The notes under the pieces are model-generated. The model ran no database searches, was not told the DNA's origin, and saw only the letters and a list, made by a program, of their open reading frames with translations. A program made the position numbers and the translations under genes. This document shows, piece after piece, positions 1 to 5,840 of a DNA stretch of 5,840 nt (position 1 is its first letter; each line of letters opens with the position of its first letter). Origin of the DNA: Bacteroidota bacterium. Lineage in GTDB: Bacteria > Bacteroidota > Bacteroidia > Bacteroidales > Prolixibacteraceae. The stretch spans positions 1 through 5,840 of the forward strand of contig JAUYEQ010000677.1 in assembly GCA_030691295.1 (NCBI GenBank), in the 5' to 3' direction.

Positions 1-1
1 C

Positions 2-373
2 TATTCCAAACCAATGGAATATCATTACAATCTGGCCAAACAAATCAGTCAGCTTCGTGAAAAAGGCGTGCTGGTAATTGGAAGCGGAAACATTGTTCAC
101 AACCTGAGACAACTTCGTTTTGATGATACAATTCATGACTGGTCACAACAGTTTGACAGCCAGATTGCCAGTTGGATTGAATCAGGAGATGATGATTCCA
201 TAATAAAGTTTCAGGAATTGGGCGCACTGGCACAAATGGCGCATCCTTCATATGATCATTTCTTGCCATTGTTGTATGTTCTTGGCATGAAAGCGAAAAC
301 CGATCAACCCGAATTTTTTAACTCTGAATTTCAGATGGGTAGTATTTCTATGCGCTCGGTTATTTGGAAATAA
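2..373 (+). CDS. ygiD: 4,5-DOPA extradiol dioxygenase-like protein, LigB/YgiD family (C-terminal part, 5' truncated by window)
   Basis: Only the last 123 residues are visible; the frame is open to the left edge, so the ATG at base 14 is internal rather than the start. Seen: the stretch VLVIGSGNIVHNLR (its His at bases 98-100), a following W/F-containing helix, and AHPSYDHFLPLLYVLG (His at 242-244 and 257-259), ending in SMRSVIWK. These two histidine-bearing motifs are typical of the C-terminal half of the LigB-fold extradiol dioxygenases related to E. coli YgiD and plant DODA, which use a metal ion to open aromatic catechol rings such as that of L-DOPA. Family members are about 260-270 aa, so roughly half the protein is present. 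The protein is probably cytosolic. The real substrate in this organism is unknown; YgiD-like proteins are often annotated only by homology. The gene converges on the peroxidase gene and shares its terminator. Confidence 0.88.
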   Translation, partial: YSKPMEYHYNLAKQISQLREKGVLVIGSGNIVHNLRQLRFDDTIHDWSQQFDSQIASWIESGDDDSIIKFQELGALAQMAHPSYDHFLPLLYVLGMKAKTDQPEFFNSEFQMGSISMRSVIWK

Positions 374-406
374 AGTTGGCATTTTTTGTTGACCGATTAG
401 TTCTCA

Positions 407-448
407 CACAAAAAAACCGGCAACGAAAAGTCAGCCGGTTTTTTTGTG
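407..448. terminator. Bidirectional intrinsic terminator between convergent genes
   Basis: A perfect 15-bp inverted repeat: CACAAAAAAACCGGC (407-421), a 12-nt loop (422-433), then GCCGGTTTTTTTGTG (434-448). The GC-rich core (CCGGC/GCCGG) is flanked by seven A on the left and seven T on the right, so each strand reads as stem plus U-tract. It lies 33 bases after the dioxygenase stop and 13 bases past the peroxidase stop, which fits one hairpin terminating both transcripts. Confidence 0.93.
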
Positions 449-461
449 GATTGATACGCTG

Positions 462-1673
462 TTATTTCTTCATTACATATCCATCGGATAAGGTTTCCAT
501 AAAGGCAACCAGTGCATTTTCTTCGGCTTCGGTTAAGCCAAGATTTCCAAGTTCGTCTGTATTCATATTTTCAGCAACTTCAGGAGCAGGCCAGGGTTCA
601 ACATCGCGTGTGTTGTAAAAATGTACCACTTCTTTTAACGACTTAAACACACCATTGTGCATATACGCTTTTGTAAAGCCCTTGCCTGGTTTTTTGCCAA
701 CATTACGCAACGTAGGTACTTTGTGTTTTCCCATATTTTCAGCGGCATAAGCGCTATAATCGTCGCGTGTTGCCAGAAAACCGCCTAACCCATAATCTAT
801 AAATCCAGGATTGTATTTATAGACAGGATTTTTTTGGTTTTTGGGTGTTCCCAGATTGTCGAATGTGAAATCAGTAAAGAGAGGTCTTTCTCCTTCGCTA
901 ATATGACATAAATTGCACATTCCTTTTCCATTAAACACTTCAAGTCCCACTGCTTCTTGCCCGGTTAATTGAACTTTCCCCTGCAGGTAGTAATCAAATT
1001 TTGAAGAGAATTGGTTGACTTCCGGGGAGGCTTCATAGGCGGCAATGGCCAAACCGACACGGTCGTAATTTTCCATCCATTTTTCTACCGCAGTACTGAA
1101 CGGCTCCCCCCATACTTCTTCCCAAAGGTCGATGTATTTTGCTTTCTCAATCTTCTTGAGAACAGTGAAGACATCCGGGTTGTTATGCTCCACCGGATTC
1201 AGGAACGGGCCCAAAGCCTGTTCGGCAGCAGGACTTCCCAAACGTTCGCCGGTAGCTCTTCCATCCCAGAAATTGCCACCAATAAATAAACCTTCAGTAG
1301 CATCGTAGTAAAGTATCGGACTAAAAGTAGCATATGCAGCGCTTGGTGGTTTTCTATCGCCAAAACTTTGGGCGTCGGCACCCCGATATACTGCACCATG
1401 AATGTTGATCCCGGCCATTGGTCCGGTGAAACCTACAGAAGGTGCATGACAATCGGCACAAGCCATGCTGTTTGGAACAGAGATCTTGTCGAAATAGAGG
1501 CTTTTGCCAAGCTGCTCAATCGGCGTAAGAGCGGTTCCTTTTAAAACTCCCGCTTTTAGGCTCAGGTCATTCTTGTCGTTGTTAGGATCCAACTGATCCT
1601 TTGTACATGAAAACAGGCTAAATGCAATGATAAGTAAGCCTGTCACGAATAACTCAAGTTTTTTTTCTTTCAT
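462..1673 (-). CDS. Di-heme cytochrome c peroxidase / MauG-family lipoprotein
   Basis: A 403-aa protein. The N-terminus has a lipoprotein signal: KEKK, a hydrophobic stretch (residues 8-21) and the lipobox LFSC with C23 as predicted lipidated cysteine, so it should be membrane-anchored outside the cytoplasm. Two c-type heme sites are visible: CADCH at residues 72-76 and CNLCH at 253-257. Other family landmarks are FWDGRA (135-140), FTDFTFDNLGTP (266-277), KVPTLRN (318-324) and AYMHNGVFKSLKEVVHFY (336-353). Together these identify the bacterial CcpA/MauG family, whose members reduce H2O2 with electrons from small c-type cytochromes or oxidise protein substrates. M338 and Y337 near the second heme are candidate axial-ligand positions, which I cannot resolve. 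The start is the ATG at 1673, the only one giving the complete signal peptide; no clear Shine-Dalgarno precedes it. No tryptophylation-type or methylamine-dehydrogenase partner is seen, so a peroxidase role is favoured over true MauG maturation; the true substrate is inferred, not shown. Confidence 0.93.
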   Translation of the reverse strand: MKEKKLELFVTGLLIIAFSLFSCTKDQLDPNNDKNDLSLKAGVLKGTALTPIEQLGKSLYFDKISVPNSMACADCHAPSVGFTGPMAGINIHGAVYRGADAQSFGDRKPPSAAYATFSPILYYDATEGLFIGGNFWDGRATGERLGSPAAEQALGPFLNPVEHNNPDVFTVLKKIEKAKYIDLWEEVWGEPFSTAVEKWMENYDRVGLAIAAYEASPEVNQFSSKFDYYLQGKVQLTGQEAVGLEVFNGKGMCNLCHISEGERPLFTDFTFDNLGTPKNQKNPVYKYNPGFIDYGLGGFLATRDDYSAYAAENMGKHKVPTLRNVGKKPGKGFTKAYMHNGVFKSLKEVVHFYNTRDVEPWPAPEVAENMNTDELGNLGLTEAEENALVAFMETLSDGYVMKK

Positions 1674-2034
1674 AAGATTCTTTTTTAGTTTTAGTGTTAA
1701 AAAAATAAAATAAATGAAATGTGATGTGCTCTAAGTAAGGGCTTTACTAATTTATGAAGAAAAATGCAAATTCCAAAATTGAATCATTCTAAATAACGAT
1801 GATTCTGGAAATTGATTTTTTTTCTTGAGGGAAACGACAAATGGGTCATTCAAAAAGTATACGGTTATGTTTACACTTTTATAAAAGGAAGACAAAGGAA
1901 CAGTTGCCGATGAATTCACTGTTTCGGTTGAACCCCATGCCTCGGTTTTGCTGAAATTCTAGAAAGTGAAATAGGTTTTTGATAATCAGGACATACGGTA
2001 ATAAAGTTTGGACTTTGAAATTACCAAAGCCTGG
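1674..2034. other. Intergenic region between divergent peroxidase and leuS genes, no gene supported
   Basis: About 360 AT-rich bases with no coding frame I can support. It must hold the peroxidase promoter, but on the minus strand I find no exact TAnnTTTG element. Two small dyads are visible: GGAACAGT (1897-1904) with ACTGTTTC (1918-1925), an 8-bp stem including one G-T pair and a 13-nt loop, and GGTAAT (1997-2002) with ATTACC (2020-2025). Neither is followed by a T-tract, so neither looks like a terminator. They could be operators or chance. Confidence 0.6.
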
Positions 2035-2065
2035 TTTTAAACTTGGCACAATCTTTCTATCTTTG
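2035..2065 (+). promoter_or_regulatory. Predicted Bacteroidetes-type promoter of leuS
   Basis: The -7 element TATCTTTG (2058-2065) matches TAnnTTTG exactly. A TTTT (2035-2038) lies 19 nt upstream where the -33 TTTG is expected. Transcription would begin near 2072, giving a leader of about 30 nt before the ATG at 2103. The promoter position argues against any leuS start upstream of 2072. Confidence 0.72.
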
Positions 2066-2102
2066 CGGCTCGTTATCAGAAACCTTTATCACACTCATAA
2101 AA

Positions 2103-4754
2103 ATGGAATATAAATTCTGGGAAATTGAGCCGAAATGGCAGCAATACTGGGAGGAACACAAAACGTTTAAAACCACGAACGACTTCTCGAAACCAAAATA
2201 TTACGTGTTGGACATGTTTCCGTATCCTTCGGGAGCTGGTTTGCACGTTGGACATCCGGAAGGCTATACTGCTACGGACATTATCAGCAGGTACAAGCGC
2301 ATGAAAGGCTTTAATGTGCTGCATCCGATGGGTTGGGACGCTTTTGGTTTGCCCGCCGAACAATATGCCATTCAAACCGGAACTCACCCTGCTGTTACCA
2401 CCAACATCAATTGCGATAATTTCCGCCGTCAGATCAAAGCGCTCGGATTGAGCTACGACTGGGACCGCGAAATAAATACCACCGATCCAAAATATTTCCG
2501 CTGGACTCAATGGATTTTTACCAAATTGTTCAATACCTGGTTCGATGCCGAAGCCGGAAAAGGTAGGCCAATCAGTGAACTTCCCATTCCTGCTGAAATT
2601 CAGGCGGAGGGAATTGAGGCGGTCAATAAATACATTGGCGAAAAACGACTGGCCTATTACGACAATGCGCAGGTTTGGTGGTGCCAGTCGTGCAAAACAG
2701 TCTGTGCCAACGAAGAAGTGCTGACCGATGGAGCACACGAAAAATGCGGCAATCAGGTAACGCGCAAAAACCTGAAACAATGGTTACTCCGCATTCCTCA
2801 CTATGCCGAACGTTTGCTTCAAGGCCTTGATGATTTGGATTGGCCGGAAGGTGTGAAGGACATGCAGAAAAACTGGATCGGTAAATCAATCGGCGCAGAA
2901 GTTGATTTTGCGATTGAAGGGCTGGAAGAAAAATTACGGGTTTACACCACCCGTCCAGATACCTTGTTTGGAGCCACCTACATGGTTGTTTCTCCTGAAC
3001 ATCCGTTGCTCGAAAAGTTGGTGACTCCTGAAAATGTTGAAAAAGTAAAACAATACATACATGCTTCGTCGCTGAAGTCGGATTTGGACCGCACCGAACT
3101 GGCCAAAGACAAAACCGGAGTTTTCACCGGACGCAATGCCATCAACCCGATCACCGGTTTGCCGATTCCGATCTGGATAGCCGATTACGTTTTGATGGGT
3201 TACGGAACCGGCGCCATCATGGCTGTTCCTGCACACGATAACCGCGACTTTGAGTTCGCTCAGAAATTCGATATTCCGGTGGTTTGTATTCTCGATCCGA
3301 AGAATGCCGATGACGAAACCCGTGCTAAAGTTCTGGCCGGACAAGCTTGCTGGACTGAAGATGGAGCATACATCAATTCTGCCAACCCGGCAATCAAGCT
3401 TGATTTGAATGGCCTGAACAAAAAACAGGGCATCGCCAAAGTGATCGCGTGGTTGGGCGAAAACGGAATCGGAGAAGCCACTACCAATTTCAAACTGCGC
3501 GACTGGTTGTTCAGCCGTCAGCGCTACTGGGGCGAACCTTTTCCGGTGATTCACTGGGAAGATGGCGAGGTGACTTTGGTTGATGAAGATCTTCCGGTTG
3601 AACTTCCGGAGATGGAAAAATACGAACCGGGCGAAGGTGGCGAATCGCCATTGGCCAACGCAACCGATTGGCTGTATGTGACCGACAAAAATGGTCGCAA
3701 AGGTCGCCGCGAAACCAACACCATGCCGCAATGGGCCGGATCGTGCTGGTACTATTTGCGTTACATCGACCCGCGCAACGACGAATCAATTTTCGACAAA
3801 AAGCTTGAGAATTACTGGATGCCGGTTGACTTGTACGTAGGCGGCGCCGAACATGCTGTTTTGCATTTGCTGTATTCGCGTTTCTGGCACAAAGTATTGT
3901 TCGATTTGGGAATTGTTTCGACTCCCGAACCTTTCCAGAAGTTGTTTAACCAGGGGATGATCCTTGCGTTTGCATACGAAACTGCTACCGGCGCCAAAGT
4001 TGCCAGCGATTTGGTAGAAGAAAAAGAAGGCAAATATTTCCACATCGAAACCGGTGAAGAACTGAACCAGATCGTTGCCAAGATGTCGAAATCGTTGAAA
4101 AACGTGGTGAATCCTGACGATGTAGTGACTAAATTCGGAGCCGACTCGCTTCGTTTGTACGAAATGTTCATGGGCCCGCTTGACGATACCAAACCATGGA
4201 TGGAAAACGGCGTGAAAGGAGTTTTCGGCTTCCTGAACCGTGCATCCCGCTTTTTTGGAACTCCTGAAAATATTGTGGATGAAGCCGACGACAAGGAAAC
4301 ACTGAAACTACTTCATCAAACCATTAAAAAGGTGGCTTTTGATATCGAGAACATGAAATTCAATACCGGAATTTCGGCCTTGATGGTGTTCAATAATCTG
4401 GCAATGAAAAAGGGGAAAGTGAGCAAACAAACGGCTGAAACTTTTGCCAAAATACTGGCGCCTTATGCACCTCATTTTGCCGAAGAGTTGTGGCAAATGT
4501 ATGGTCACGCTGAGACTTTGGCTTACGAGCCGTGGCCAGAGTTTGATCCAGCTATGCTAACAGAGGAAGTATTTGAATACCCGGTTTCGTTCAATGGAAA
4601 GGTGCGTTTCAAACTTGAATTGCCGCTTGGAATACCTATTTCAGAAATTGAAACGGCAGTTCTGGCGCACGAAACATCGATCAAATGGCTCGAAGGAAAG
4701 ACCCCGAAAAAGGTAATTGTAGTTCCGAATAAAATTGTGAACGTGGTGATATAA
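2103..4754 (+). CDS. leuS: Leucine--tRNA ligase (leucyl-tRNA synthetase)
   Basis: An 883-aa class Ia synthetase that charges tRNA-Leu with leucine in the cytosol; a housekeeping gene. Landmarks in order: [16 protein letters not shown] at the N-terminus; [12 protein letters not shown] with the HIGH-type motif HVGH at 48-51; a zinc module with CQSC (194-197) and HEKC (212-215); the CP1 editing domain with TTRPDT (282-287) and [15 protein letters not shown] (368-382), where T287 and D382 correspond to the E. coli editing residues T252 and D345; [16 protein letters not shown]; the catalytic-domain motifs [11 protein letters not shown] and [27 protein letters not shown] at 660-664; an anticodon-binding helical domain; and a C-terminal domain ending PNKIVNVVI. 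All key residues are present, so it should be active and proofreading-competent. The frame is open to a TTG at 2043, but the ATG at 2103 is chosen because the family N-terminus begins there and the predicted promoter lies inside the extension. About 35 residues (146-181) appear inserted before the zinc module compared with E. coli. Confidence 0.98.
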   Translation: MEYKFWEIEPKWQQYWEEHKTFKTTNDFSKPKYYVLDMFPYPSGAGLHVGHPEGYTATDIISRYKRMKGFNVLHPMGWDAFGLPAEQYAIQTGTHPAVTTNINCDNFRRQIKALGLSYDWDREINTTDPKYFRWTQWIFTKLFNTWFDAEAGKGRPISELPIPAEIQAEGIEAVNKYIGEKRLAYYDNAQVWWCQSCKTVCANEEVLTDGAHEKCGNQVTRKNLKQWLLRIPHYAERLLQGLDDLDWPEGVKDMQKNWIGKSIGAEVDFAIEGLEEKLRVYTTRPDTLFGATYMVVSPEHPLLEKLVTPENVEKVKQYIHASSLKSDLDRTELAKDKTGVFTGRNAINPITGLPIPIWIADYVLMGYGTGAIMAVPAHDNRDFEFAQKFDIPVVCILDPKNADDETRAKVLAGQACWTEDGAYINSANPAIKLDLNGLNKKQGIAKVIAWLGENGIGEATTNFKLRDWLFSRQRYWGEPFPVIHWEDGEVTLVDEDLPVELPEMEKYEPGEGGESPLANATDWLYVTDKNGRKGRRETNTMPQWAGSCWYYLRYIDPRNDESIFDKKLENYWMPVDLYVGGAEHAVLHLLYSRFWHKVLFDLGIVSTPEPFQKLFNQGMILAFAYETATGAKVASDLVEEKEGKYFHIETGEELNQIVAKMSKSLKNVVNPDDVVTKFGADSLRLYEMFMGPLDDTKPWMENGVKGVFGFLNRASRFFGTPENIVDEADDKETLKLLHQTIKKVAFDIENMKFNTGISALMVFNNLAMKKGKVSKQTAETFAKILAPYAPHFAEELWQMYGHAETLAYEPWPEFDPAMLTEEVFEYPVSFNGKVRFKLELPLGIPISEIETAVLAHETSIKWLEGKTPKKVIVVPNKIVNVVI

Positions 4755-4778
4755 AACTGATTTAACCAGAATTTGGAA

Positions 4779-4809
4779 AAGCACAGGATGAAGGTTCTGT
4801 GCTTTTTTT
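4779..4809 (+). repeat. 31-bp direct repeat, copy 1 (contains terminator hairpin)
   Basis: These 31 bases are identical to 5527-5557; the match stops on both sides (A versus T upstream, G versus A downstream). The copies are 748 bases apart in the same orientation and enclose the toxin-antitoxin-like pair exactly. Confidence 0.9.
4781..4809 (+). terminator. Intrinsic terminator downstream of leuS
   Basis: The stem is GCACAG (4781-4786) with CTGTGC (4797-4802), extendable by an A-T and a G-T pair to 8 bp around the loop TGAAGG, followed by seven T (4803-4809). It begins 26 bases after the leuS stop. Sequence and T-tract are identical to the terminator at 5529-5557. Confidence 0.9.
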
Positions 4810-4851
4810 GTTGTGCACACTTTCAGGAAACTAATTTTAGGTCAGATTTAT

Positions 4852-4859
4852 TATCTTTG
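4852..4859 (+). promoter_or_regulatory. Predicted -7 element of the toxin-antitoxin promoter
   Basis: TATCTTTG matches the Bacteroidetes TAnnTTTG element and is the same eight bases as at leuS. No good TTTG lies 19 nt upstream (AACT at 4829-4832), so this may be weak or activator-dependent. It sits after the leuS terminator and 42 bases before the antitoxin ATG, implying independent transcription of the pair. Confidence 0.55.
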
Positions 4860-4901
4860 AAAACAGCAACCAAAAATCCATATACATTAAAATATTCTTC
4901 T

Positions 4902-5129
4902 ATGAGTTACACAATAAAGATTACTAAAGATAAAAGGGAAGCTGGAAAGATTATCCAGCAGATTGAAAAACTATTCGGTAACAGTCCGTTTGTTAGTGTT
5001 TATGAAGATGAAACCGGACTTTCAGATGATATGGAACAAGAATTGGAAAGACGATATCAACAGGTACTCAAAAACCCATTTGAGGGGAAGAGTTGGGATG
5101 AAGTGAAAAATGGACTCTTAAACCGTTAA
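4902..5129 (+). CDS. Putative antitoxin of a type II toxin-antitoxin pair (small unrecognised protein)
   Basis: A 75-aa protein starting MSYTIKITKDKREAG and ending SWDEVKNGLLNR. It has a predicted beta-strand (YTIKI), a helix (REAGKIIQQIEKLF), a short strand (FVSVYED), then an acidic and basic helical tail. The tail motif EGKSWDEVKNGL resembles the C-terminal end of small antitoxins that partner RelE/ParE toxins, such as the addiction-module component family; I do not recognise the N-terminal half with certainty. The antitoxin call rests mainly on size, charge, gene order and the toxin following 58 bases later. No obvious helix-turn-helix or ribbon-helix-helix is seen, so autoregulation is uncertain. 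The start is the ATG at 4902; the frame is open back to 4773, but that extension would run through the leuS terminator and the promoter. Base composition is AT-rich (20 G/C in 4921-4980) against 32 G/C in the leuS sample 3181-3240. Confidence 0.72.
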   Translation: MSYTIKITKDKREAGKIIQQIEKLFGNSPFVSVYEDETGLSDDMEQELERRYQQVLKNPFEGKSWDEVKNGLLNR

Positions 5130-5187
5130 AATTGGTACAGTTTAATTCGAAATATAATATTCAGTCCCGTACAAAAACTCTTCATAG

Positions 5188-5508
5188 GTGAAACAATATC
5201 GAATGATAATCAATGCCACCGCCGAGGCTGACTTGAAGATAGCTTCCGATTGGTATGTTTCACATAAAGAAGGTCTGGATCGGGATTTTATTCAAGAAAT
5301 TGAAAAATCCATTCATCGAATTCAAGATAATCCCAAGCAATTTGCATGCATAAGAAAGCAAATCCGAATGTCAATTGTCAAACGATTTCCATATGGAATA
5401 TACTTTTACAATACAGATGATATCATCAATGTTTTTGCTATTTTCCATTTCAGCAGGAATCCAAAAGTTCTACGGGAAAGGTTAAAAACGACAATCAAAA
5501 GGAAATAA
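5188..5508 (+). CDS. RelE/ParE-superfamily type II toxin
   Basis: A 106-aa basic protein with the RelE/ParE fold signature: an N-terminal strand (YRMIINATAEADL), a long amphipathic helix with DWY (21-23), a second helix (GLDRDFIQEIEKSIHRI), DNPKQF (47-52), then the strand core with IVKRFPYGIYF (63-73), VFAIFHFSRNP (82-92) and a basic tail. Members of the family either cleave mRNA on the ribosome (RelE) or poison gyrase (ParE); the sequence alone does not say which, though HFSRNP and the overall layout are common in Bacteroidetes RelE/ParE-like annotations. The start is taken as GTG at 5188 because it gives the MKxYR...-type N-terminus seen in relatives; an ATG at 5203 is the alternative and would drop five residues. 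No Shine-Dalgarno is visible. It is AT-rich (19 G/C in 5281-5340), like the antitoxin and unlike leuS, suggesting the pair has a shared, possibly foreign, origin. Confidence 0.87.
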   Translation: MKQYRMIINATAEADLKIASDWYVSHKEGLDRDFIQEIEKSIHRIQDNPKQFACIRKQIRMSIVKRFPYGIYFYNTDDIINVFAIFHFSRNPKVLRERLKTTIKRK

Positions 5509-5526
5509 GGTTTATAGAATAATATT

Positions 5527-5557
5527 AAGCACAGGATGAAGGTTCTGTGCTTTTTTT
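5527..5557 (+). repeat. 31-bp direct repeat, copy 2 (contains terminator hairpin)
   Basis: Exact copy of 4779-4809 including loop and T-tract. Identical loops in two neighbouring terminators are not required for termination, so the copies are likely related by descent rather than convergence. Confidence 0.9.
5529..5557 (+). terminator. Intrinsic terminator downstream of the toxin gene
   Basis: The same hairpin as after leuS: GCACAG (5529-5534) pairs with CTGTGC (5545-5550), loop core TGAAGG, and seven T (5551-5557). It lies 20 bases after the toxin stop, closing the toxin-antitoxin transcript before the next promoter. Confidence 0.9.
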
Positions 5558-5642
5558 ATGAATTGTTTCTCAATGTAACCTTTTCATTAAGTCTGGCTTT
5601 TGCTGATTTTTCACATAAAATACCGGCATAGAAGACCTTTGT

Positions 5643-5672
5643 TTTGCAACCGGAAAATAGTTCCGTATTTTG
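5643..5672 (+). promoter_or_regulatory. Predicted Bacteroidetes-type promoter of the yitT-like gene
   Basis: TTTG (5643-5646), a 19-nt gap, then TATTTTG (5666-5672), which is one base shorter than the TAnnTTTG consensus. A start of transcription near 5680 would leave a leader of about 30 nt before the ATG at 5713. The preceding bases from 5558 show no gene. Confidence 0.5.
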
Positions 5673-5712
5673 CATTTAAATCCGGATAAAAACAATCAAA
5701 TTCAATCAGAAA

Positions 5713-5840
5713 ATGACATTTCAAAAAAAAGAAAAAATTCAAACGGTTATTAAGGATTATACCATTATGCTGACTGGGCTAATCCTCTACGTATTATCGT
5801 GGACTCTATTTCTGATACCGGCAAAAATTACCGGTGGCGG
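5713..5840 (+). CDS. YitT-family (DUF161-type) integral membrane protein, N-terminal fragment
   Basis: Forty-two complete codons run off the right edge. The short basic N-terminus (MTFQKKEKIQTVIKDY) is followed by one hydrophobic segment (residues 18-35) and then LIPAKITGGG. A charged start, KDY, a first helix ending in W.LFLIP and then KITGGG is the recognisable opening of YitT/YqfU-family proteins, which have several N-terminal membrane helices and usually a C-terminal DUF2179 domain in the cytoplasm. The biochemical function of the family is not well established. The start is the ATG at 5713, preceded by an A-rich stretch rather than a Shine-Dalgarno. The C-terminal half cannot be checked here. 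Confidence 0.83.
   Translation, partial: MTFQKKEKIQTVIKDYTIMLTGLILYVLSWTLFLIPAKITGG

Noticed and set aside
364..618. A plus-strand open frame beginning in the end of the dioxygenase gene and crossing the terminator
   Set aside because: It runs through the bidirectional hairpin and into the antisense of the peroxidase C-terminus; no protein features.
1897..1925. Stem-loop considered as a terminator or small RNA end
   Set aside because: No T-tract on either strand and no gene ending nearby.
2043..2102. A 20-residue N-terminal extension of LeuRS from a TTG codon
   Set aside because: It contains the predicted promoter and does not resemble LeuRS; the family N-terminus begins at the ATG at 2103.
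2934..3731. A long antisense open frame (about 265 codons) within leuS, with others at 2076-2780 and 3812-4294
   Set aside because: They are opposite a highly conserved gene, and their translations show no recognisable domain; they are by-products of leuS codon use.
4773..4901. A 43-residue N-terminal extension of the putative antitoxin
   Set aside because: It would translate through the leuS terminator hairpin and the TATCTTTG element; the start at 4902 gives a compact, family-sized protein.
5130..5187. A separate promoter or small RNA gene in the antitoxin-toxin gap
   Set aside because: No TAnnTTTG element and only a trivial AT dyad (AATAT/ATATT at 5151-5161).
4779..5557. Direct repeats considered as insertion-sequence ends or integron attC sites
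   Set aside because: No transposase or integrase lies between them, the repeat is a simple hairpin terminator, and attC core sites are not evident.

Overview
The window looks like ordinary chromosomal sequence from a member of the Bacteroidota (Bacteroidetes), possibly a marine or anaerobic Marinilabiliales-type lineage, though the genus cannot be fixed from the sequence. Three things point there. Promoters match the Bacteroidetes pattern (a TTTG-like -33 element, about 19 nt, then TAnnTTTG) rather than the E. coli sigma-70 pattern. No convincing Shine-Dalgarno sequences precede the starts. The LeuRS N-terminus ([20 protein letters not shown]) and its extra segment ahead of the zinc module look like Bacteroidetes LeuRS.

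Layout from left to right: (1) the 3' end of a 4,5-DOPA extradiol dioxygenase-like gene (ygiD/LigB family, + strand); (2) a perfect 15-bp bidirectional terminator between convergent genes; (3) a di-heme cytochrome c peroxidase/MauG-family lipoprotein (- strand); (4) about 380 bases of AT-rich intergenic DNA without a supported gene, ending in the leuS promoter; (5) complete leuS, starting at the ATG at 2103; (6) a hairpin terminator; (7) a two-gene toxin-antitoxin-like cassette, made of a 75-aa putative antitoxin and a 106-aa RelE/ParE-type toxin, with its own promoter; (8) a second, identical copy of the same hairpin terminator; (9) about 155 bases of intergenic DNA with a promoter; (10) the first 42 codons of a YitT-family membrane protein running off the right edge.

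These are mostly independent transcription units: a metabolic enzyme, a periplasmic or membrane-anchored peroxidase, a housekeeping tRNA synthetase, an accessory toxin-antitoxin pair and a membrane protein. The most notable feature is that the AT-rich toxin-antitoxin pair is bracketed by an exact 31-bp direct repeat containing the terminator hairpin. This suggests the cassette was inserted or recombined between leuS and the yitT-like gene, or that the hairpin is a dispersed repeat in this genome. I see no CRISPR array, rRNA, tRNA, transposase or clearly novel multi-gene system.
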